From Sinonovacula constricta (lineage: Eukaryota > Mollusca > Bivalvia > Cardiida > Solecurtidae): a stretch of DNA of 64,000 nucleotides. The notes beneath the pieces were generated by a model, which was not told the DNA's origin, did not search any database, and was given only the letters and a program-made list of their open reading frames with translations. The stretch's first letter is position 1; each line of letters begins with the position of its first letter. Below, piece by piece: positions 52,001-61,000 of the stretch. The stretch spans positions 1,884,293-1,948,292 of the forward strand of contig CM017573.1 of NCBI GenBank assembly GCA_007844125.1, read 5' to 3'. A program made the position numbers and the translations under genes.

Positions 52001-55000
52001 TAACTTAATAAACAAATATTTCATAAAAAAGAATCACTATCTATAATACTTTCTATATATATGTCAAAAAAAAGAAGTAATTTTGGTTGCCATGACAACA
52101 GGAGCAGCCAGAGGTGCCAGTGGAAGAGTTCATGCCAATGGAGGTCAAGGTCACGGCCCAAGCCCCACCTGGCCCCCCTCGTATCACACAGCATCTGAAG
52201 AATGCAGAGGTCATGGAGGGAACCAAGTATGTAGATAAGAATGATGTTCCTATTTTTCTGGATTTTTACAACATCTTACCTATGTTGAACTTTTGTTTTA
52301 TGCTTGTCTTTGAATAATTATGTTCTCTTATTCTATCTGAAAATCTGAGTATAGCATTTTCTTAATAATTGTCTTTTTCTTTTTAAGTTAGTCTAATTCA
52401 CTACATGTAAATCTGTTTAAAGATGTATTTTTTTACTTCAAAATATATGTTACATGTATTTTAATGATGATGTATTCATGATTTCTATGTGTCAATATTA
52501 TCACACATGTGTTTGTATGTTTTTGTGTCATATTTTTCTTTGTATCCAATTTTTATCAGTTAAACATTGTTATGTGTAAATCACTTCAAATTAGAATAAA
52601 AGTGTATATATACATCTTTAATTAAATATCCTGAATTATTATTAAGATACATATCAATTTTCCTTTTCCTTTCCAGAGTGATCTTTGAATGCCACATCCA
52701 ATCAGAATTGACCTATGAGGTCAAATGGTTCAAGGACAGCCTGCCACTGAACAGCCCTGATTATGAGACACGGCTAGAGAACCACGTTGCCACATTGACA
52801 ATTGAGGAAACTTTCTCAGAGGACACTGCCCGCTACATGGTCCAAGTGAGCAACGCTATGGGACAGGTGGAGTCCGCCGCCTACCTGCATGTTAAAGGTG
52901 AGATTTAACTCTTTTTTTTATTGACAAAGTTTCTCTGTAAACATGCAATACAAGAAATGTTCAGTTTTATAACTATCTTTAGTTTGAAGATTTGATGGCT
53001 TTTTATACATAACAATCTGATTTTAAACATCAGATTCTCAAAAATGACTTACCAAAAAGATGGTAAGAAATAATGCTATGTGTGACATTTTTCTTTTGGA
53101 TATAGTTGTGATTTTAACACATTCTTCAAAGTAGAACATAATAAAACAAAGTATGGCATTTTGCATTGATTTCAAGATTTGATATAAATTAAAAATGTCT
53201 TTGCCATCATGAATACTTAGAAATTAAAAAAAATATTTTTTTTTTTCTCTTTTGCAACATATTAATCTCAAGCGGTGATTAAGACAGACTGATTTTAACA
53301 AAGTGCCCAGTATTCCTGCATCTTAATAGAGCTTCTGATTGTGTATTTATATTTCAACCTGTATATACTTGTATGATCTTAATTACTCAACCTTTAATAG
53401 TACATACATGTAATTGAAATGAATTGTATTATATACACCCCAATTAACAATCTGACACCTGCATTATAGAGACAATTAAAGAGGAAGTACATGTATACCA
53501 CGCTAAACTGGTCTTTCCACGGATAATCAGTTACCATGGTAACAAAATAATGTAGTTTTTCTACCTTTAAAAAAAGGGAAAATAACCTTGTAGCGGTGGA
53601 AAAGGTTACCGGGATTATTATAATTAATGATTTGGAAAAAAAAGTTGATTTAATTTTATTTTTTGTTTACAAATGAGATAATAGTGTGTAGAGTTAGTGT
53701 GTAGTGTTTGTGTTCTAACTTTAGAATGGGTTATTTGTACTGATTATTATATTGTTATATTTATAGCAATGGTATGTTTTTATGCATATGTGTAAATTTT
53801 GTTATAAACATGTTTATATAACATGAGGCCAGTTGCGTTCAATTCCAGACTGCAACATACAAGTCAGATAAAATGGAAATTCAATAATGCCCTTTGTCCT
53901 ACACTAAAGTAAGTACAAGGCATTATGGGTAGTTCTGTGACTAGTTGGCCCGGTGTCCGGATAATATGACTGGGTGTCATATATACACACACACGCAAAC
54001 ATTTAATATTGTGTTAACTTATGGTTTACAATTTCACAAAATTTTATGTAGGGATATTTGTTTATAGTTTTAAATCAATCATAGACATAGTGTTTAAAAT
54101 ATATATAATATTAATATGGACTTGTTTGTATTGGAATATATTTATATTTGTACACATATTTATATTATTTGTATCCATATTAAATTGCTTACATACAATT
54201 ATTATGTTAAGGAACAGTATATTTATTATACCTTTTTTATTGTTCAAGTATTTTTATTTATTATTATTTGTAGATGGTTAGTGATTTGGGGTTGGTGGCA
54301 GGATTACATATATAACCTAGACTTCTGTGTATTATTTGGAAGTAAATGTAATGTAGATTTGACACATGGATTTGGTAATTACTTAATGAAATCAGAAAAT
54401 GGAAACTGTTAGAATAAATCTGTCTCTGGTTCAGGTTGGATCAGTAGACTTTTTGCTTTTTTAGGGTTTGTTTTCACTCCCAATTTTTTGTTAAGAAAAA
54501 TTGTTGAGCTACTGTTATGACCTTTTCGTAGGTATCAACATCAGAAGCAGCATTGGGTAGCCTTGTTGTTAGGGTCCATTTCTAAAAAACTTGTCAAAGT
54601 TATTCCCTTCAAACTTGACATACTTGTTCACTGTCAGAATAAACATCTAATTAAAAGGGCAGGTAATCCTAAAATTTATTTTAACACCATTACAATTCCA
54701 TAAAAGTAAGCTGTCCAGTTTGCTGACAACAAATGTTCATTTCCAAATCTTTCAAGAAAATATTTCCCCTCTTCCTGCTATGTTCAGGAAAAAATCTAAA
54801 ACCTAAAATAATAAAAAATGTTCCCTTCCATTTAAACACAACCAAATGTTTATTTCAGAGACTCACCAGCAAATTATCCCCCCTGAGTTTACAAAAAATC
54901 TCAAATCTATGGACGCACTTGAAGGTAGTCCATTTGCCTTTGAATGCCATGTCATGGGTATTCCTTCCCCTGCTGTAAGCTGGTATAAGGATGACATCAA

Positions 55001-58000
55001 CATCGACAATTCACCCGACTATGTCATAACGAAAATAAACAGCACATGTTGCCTTAAGATCAGAAAGGTTACACGTGAACACAGCGCACGTTACACATGT
55101 CGTGCAAATAATCCCGGAGGGGAAGCATCATCATCTGCTCGTCTTTCTGTAATACGTAAGCGCAAGATTACAATTTAGTCGAATGCTGTTGATTTTTTGG
55201 CATGTGTTCCTAGCTTGACTAAGAGTTTGAATGACTTTACCCCCACAACTTATCACCTGCTTGAACTGTATGTTTTTGGTAAACAAAACCAAAAACAAAA
55301 ATTTTTTTTTTGAATGTAGTTGGCTTTTTGGCATGTGTTTGTAGGATTCTCAGTAGTAATCAAATGAACAAGGTCTTCTCTACATCTTTATGACACTGAT
55401 TTGCACTAACAATGTTTTCGTTATTTCCTCATTGTTTTGTTTTATTTGAAAGAAAAAAGTTTTTCCTGCATCTCTAAATGATGTATCATTTGAAGATAAA
55501 ACACAACAAGTAAAAATGATAAAATTAGTTTATGCTGTAGTTCATTGTCCCGACTGTTCGATCGACCTCCTATATTTGGATCACAGTTCTAGTAGTGTCT
55601 GTGAATTTGCCATACAATACTATTAAGTAATATCCTATTATTTTATTGTTGATGAATCCTGGAATATGGTGGGTTTTTGTTGCACATGTTTGAAGATTGT
55701 TTTTTATCTGCCCAGTTATTTTTAGAGATACACCACTATGTTTTGTAACAATCCTGCATGTTTACTGACCACATTGCTTCTTATGTCACCAAAGGAGACA
55801 AAACACGAGGATGGAAACAAAACTGACGAAAGCAAGTATCTCTCACTGTATTGTGGAGTATAGTGCTAGAGGGCACTGGGATAGGGGTTTATACGGTACT
55901 GCTTAAAGGTACCCCAAAGCTAAAAAAATCACTGTAGATAAAATAAAATAAAGAGTCATAAAAAAAAGAATATACTTTGTGGTAAAGTTATTTAGAATTG
56001 ATTAAGTGTAATGTTGACTTATTAATAATAGATAAGATATATGTCATATAAAAAGTATAAATATTTAGTAGTTGTTGTTATAAAAAATACAAGTTTGTCT
56101 TTACAAAAACAATATGCTACATATATATTTTTAATAAAGGATAATGTTTTCAGTATCTGTGGACAACATATAAAGTTGTTGTATTTATAGCAAGAATAAG
56201 AAGATTAATAACTAAACCAATTTAAAAGTATTATCCTTGTTGTGAGTCTTTACACATTGTTTCATTTGTTTGAACCAATCTTAAAACTGAGAGTTTTTCA
56301 TGAATGGATTTAGTAAGGAGTAAACTGTTGTTTGTGAAATCAAACTCACATTATCATGATAGAGGTGATTTGCAGATTTGATTTGGGGTATTTTTAAGTC
56401 TGGATTCCCAAACTCAGTTCTTTGCAGAACATTTATTTTTGCAGTATTAAAAGATGGCATTGAGCTTCCTTGCTTAATTGTTGCAGAAATTCACATTTAA
56501 GTTCACATTGATAAAGGTTTAATAAATCTCATACAACATATAACAATCTAAAGCAATATTCATTGCTTCATTGAATTTTGATTTGCATTTTCTGTTTTAG
56601 TTATATATAAAAATCCTTCTTACTTTTTTATTATTTACAAACCATGTTCTGTGTGTTATTTTTATATGCTCTACATTTTAAAACAGAACTGAGTTTGTTA
56701 TTTCTGGCTTTGGAATTAGTAAATAGAGTTTAATTCCCTTTTTTCCAGCCCTTCCAATTTCTTGTTAAATATATTTGCAGTCCCCCACCCCCTCCTCCCA
56801 CTGTCTTTTATAAGTGAATGCATTTGAATACAAATTAATGCTTCCTTTTTCAATATGTTAATTAAATTTGAATATGGAAGCACAGATGTGCATATATTTG
56901 AATATTTTTAAGTATAAAATTTAATATTTTAGCATATTTTCAAATAGTTTAGCACAGCTTATTCTCGAATCCTGTGTTAACATGTATCTAAAATAATTTT
57001 CAGCAGTAAAGCACTTTTCATATCTCTTAAGCTATAATTAGTCTTCCTATGTCAGTTCTCTCCCTTTTCTAACAAATAAAAAATACAGTCAAGTAAAAGC
57101 TATTTACAGAAACATTTTCTCTCTCTTCTCTTTAAGGCTTGCATGACTTTTGTTCTTTACACTTTTTTCTTTTAAGCTGTTTCTTTGATAGGTTTGCACA
57201 AACACTGGTCACTTTTGCATGGAGTCAGACAGTAAATAAATATGGCATTATGTATATTTTACTCCTTTTTTTTAGTAGATTTTCACCTATGTATTTTTGA
57301 TGTGTGCATGATAGAGTGTTAGAAACTTAAAAATAAGGCCCTGCAACTTTTTTTATCTTTTAATTATCTCGATTAATAGTTTTTATAAATTACATTTATT
57401 TTATATTTGGCAATGTGTGAAAGAAGGTGTTGCAAACATAGTAATTAAATTGTTGAAATCATGAATCTTTTTAATTGATGCTTGTTCTTCAACGAAGATT
57501 TTAATGAAATAATCTTCCTTGCTTGTTTAACATGAAAGTGCAGTTATATGAAAACATAAAAGTAAAAAATAATGTATACTCAGTGTTTTGATAACATCAA
57601 ACAGGATAAATATTTTTGTATCCAGAAAGTACAGCATTTTTGGAGGCTTTCTAATCATTATATTACATATTTAAATACTTAAAATCGCATTAAATTCACC
57701 AATCACAATGACTGCTACATTCCCTATTCTTTGAATAAACCAATAACATTGCTCATTACATTTCATGTACAGCTGCCCAGACTCCCATCATCCAACAGGA
57801 GTTGAAGGACACTGTTGGTGCAGAGGGTAAGCCAATCAGATTGGAGATTGTATTTTCTGCGAGCCCGCCCCCACAGGTCACATGGTTCAGAGGTCCAGAG
57901 AAGATCCTGCCATCATCTCTTTTCAAGGTGGGTTAACACTATAGAAAAATAATATGCACAGTTATCTGCAAGCACATTATTATGTTATTAATATATATAT

Positions 58001-61000
58001 ATTATTTATTTTATCACAATCATTGTATTCCTAAACTAAATTACCTCTGGTCTGTTTCATGTTCTATGTTCAGTAGTTCTAAGTCATTTTTTACTGATAA
58101 ACTACAATATACTTAACTATCCTCTCACTAAGAACCACTGTTGATTTTTTCACCTCTACATTTTAACTTCTTACATTATGTTAGCCTTGTTCTTTGACCT
58201 TCCTTACAGATCACCATAGAAACTACCAGGTCTGTGCTTGAGATCACTGAGGCATATCCGGAAGATTCCGGCGACTATTCAGTCACCGTGAGAAACCCTC
58301 TTGGAGAAGTTCGCAGTTCCTGCACAATCACCATTGAGAGTTTCTACTCCAGTACTGCGTAAGTTTTAATGGCATCAACTGACTTTATGGCCAGTATATA
58401 AGCAGGTCACCTTAGGAAATATATATAAAAAAATATGCTAACAAATATTCCACAAAATTGTATGGACTTATGTTTAAATGTTTTGTCTGCATTTGAGAAA
58501 TAAGTCCTCAAAAAAGTATCATTACAATAACTGTTACCTGTTTCTTTGACCAGATTTAAAAGGTTTAGATTATAGGTACAAAACCAGAAATGCCTTCTTA
58601 TCAGTGCCTGTTCTGGATGTATTGAGTCATACATTTACGACAAGGACTTATTAAAGTCATATTTTCCATACTATAAAAACTAGTTTTGATATCTTGTGTT
58701 TTCCAAGATTCCCTGCTTTAAAGGCCTATTTCCATTTTCTTTCTATGTTGTATGCTTCTAATTGTATGTATACAGCATTTAGTAAATTTTTAAAACTTTA
58801 AAGAGCATGTACCTTTGACCAGTTTATCATTTATAAATATTGTGAAGATTTGAAGATCAAAGTTAAGCTTAGGTATAAAACGTTAACTTACACATTTCCA
58901 GTTGTGCTAATTCTGTATATACTTCTGAGATTTATTGAATTGCTTAGCTAACTTGAAAGTTTGGTAAGGTACATTCTCTTTAATAATATTTGTAATTTGT
59001 TATCCCTGTATCTTTATTGTATGCTTACAGTAATACAGTTGTGACCAAATTGTTAAGTGATATATTTAGTCATTTTTTTTAATTGAACAGTATACACTTG
59101 AAGTTATCAAATGTTAAATTTTAACTAAAATCATGATAGATATTAGGCATTGTAGTTATCTTTCGTTAGCTTAATCCTAAATAGATTACTTATCAATGGT
59201 ATACTTATCAATGGTATTCTAAATGTTCTCTGTTAAAGCAGTGCATCAGACTTTGTCTAAGTTTTTATTGTTTTTGTATTAAATTATTGTAAAAAGTTGC
59301 AATTTTATAACATTTGCTAATATTTATAGACATAAAGTTTTTACAACCACATTATTCCTCTTATAGTTTAGAATACTTTTAGAAACAATGCATAAATGAT
59401 GCTAATGATCTGTTCTGTGTAGCTAAATATAGAACAAACCCCTATTTGTTACTATTTATAGCTTTGTGTTATGTGTTACTATTATTAGAATATTCCCTTG
59501 TTACTATATATAGCGAAGAGATGGCACCAGAACCCCAAGTGTAAGTCTCTTCATAGTTGGTTTCTATAATCACAGTTGCAAACTCTTTCCACTTTGAGCC
59601 ATGGCTGTGCTTTTAAATATACTTTAGCCTTTTTTAGTTTTTATCTTCATTCATTAAACAAAGAATATTTTCACAGTTGCTACCTGTAGTTTTGGCTAAT
59701 CTATAGGACTTATTTAGCTGCTTTGCCATTAGAAATATGATGTATATATACATTTCTTATTTTCTGTTTGTGGTCATTTTTTTTGGGGGGGGGGGGGCGG
59801 GGGGGAGTGGGGGGGAGGGGATGGTTTGGGGGATGTGGAGAGGCGGATATGATTCAGTATCACCATACAGTGGATGTTGATGCATGAAATCAAACCTCTA
59901 GTAAAAGTCAATGCTGTTAGATTTGAACAGCAATGCATAGACTCTGACTCCCATTAAAAAAATCTTTCCAAAACTTTTCCTCTCCAAAAGACTTTTGTAA
60001 TATTTCTTAGGCAACATAAGTTATACAAAAATTACATACAATGGCTAGTCAAGTTTTCATCATGCATAGCATGTTTTTCAAAATAACCAAATATTTTAAT
60101 ATTTATATAGACAGTAATTATGGTCCATGGCTATGTTGTATCACTTTGTAGGCAAAACAATAAGCTGGAATATTGATAAAATTGTCAAATTACTCTACCT
60201 TGATGTTTGTCTTATTGTTTTTCTTAACTGTCTAGTGGTGTCTTGTGTTTTGTGTGTATTTGTTAACCTATGGCAAATATTAATGTTTCTTGTAATGTTC
60301 ACCTTGTCTTTGGTGAAAGACATCTCTATAGAGTCTGTAGTAGAATTAACATTAATGTTTTCTGTTAAGAAACAGTTTGTGCAGAAACAAAATTGGATTG
60401 TTTGTGCAAAACTTATGCTTGTTTGCTTAATGTTTATTCAAATTCATTTTGGTACCTTAAAAAGGTTGTTTTATCTGTAAATTTAATCATAATCTTTTTT
60501 TAAGTTATTTAATTTACAAAGATAACAGTGCTTTTATTTTGAATTCCTTACAAAAAATATAATAAAGGCTAGCTTCTGCTTTGGTTTGAAGATCTTCGTA
60601 ACAGTTATTTCTCTATTTCTTGCTATTACTTAAATAAAGTGAAAACACGCTTTTGATAAATCGCTAACAACTGTAGCACCATAAGTAGAATATCCACCCC
60701 TTCACAAAACACTTGTTACCTCTGAATGCCACATTACATTATATCTGTATTCTTGATAAAAGCTGCAGGGTGCAGTAGGCCGTATATTTGCATAGACAGT
60801 GAATATTTGACAGCTTTCCTATATTTATATACCCCTGAAGGGTAGAATATAGCATTAACACTGACTGTCCAGTCTGGTTGTTGTGTCCCAGCCATGACTT
60901 CCATGGTATTTACGGTACCATTATCTAACTTCACTATCTTACAACACATACACTCGATTGTGTGTCCTTCATAACAAGTGCAACCCTTAAGGTCAAGGTC

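Noticed and set aside
60127..60480. 117-codon hydrophobic open frame
   Set aside because: Leu/Val/Phe-rich composition expected from T-rich DNA; no start context, splice sites or recognisable domain.
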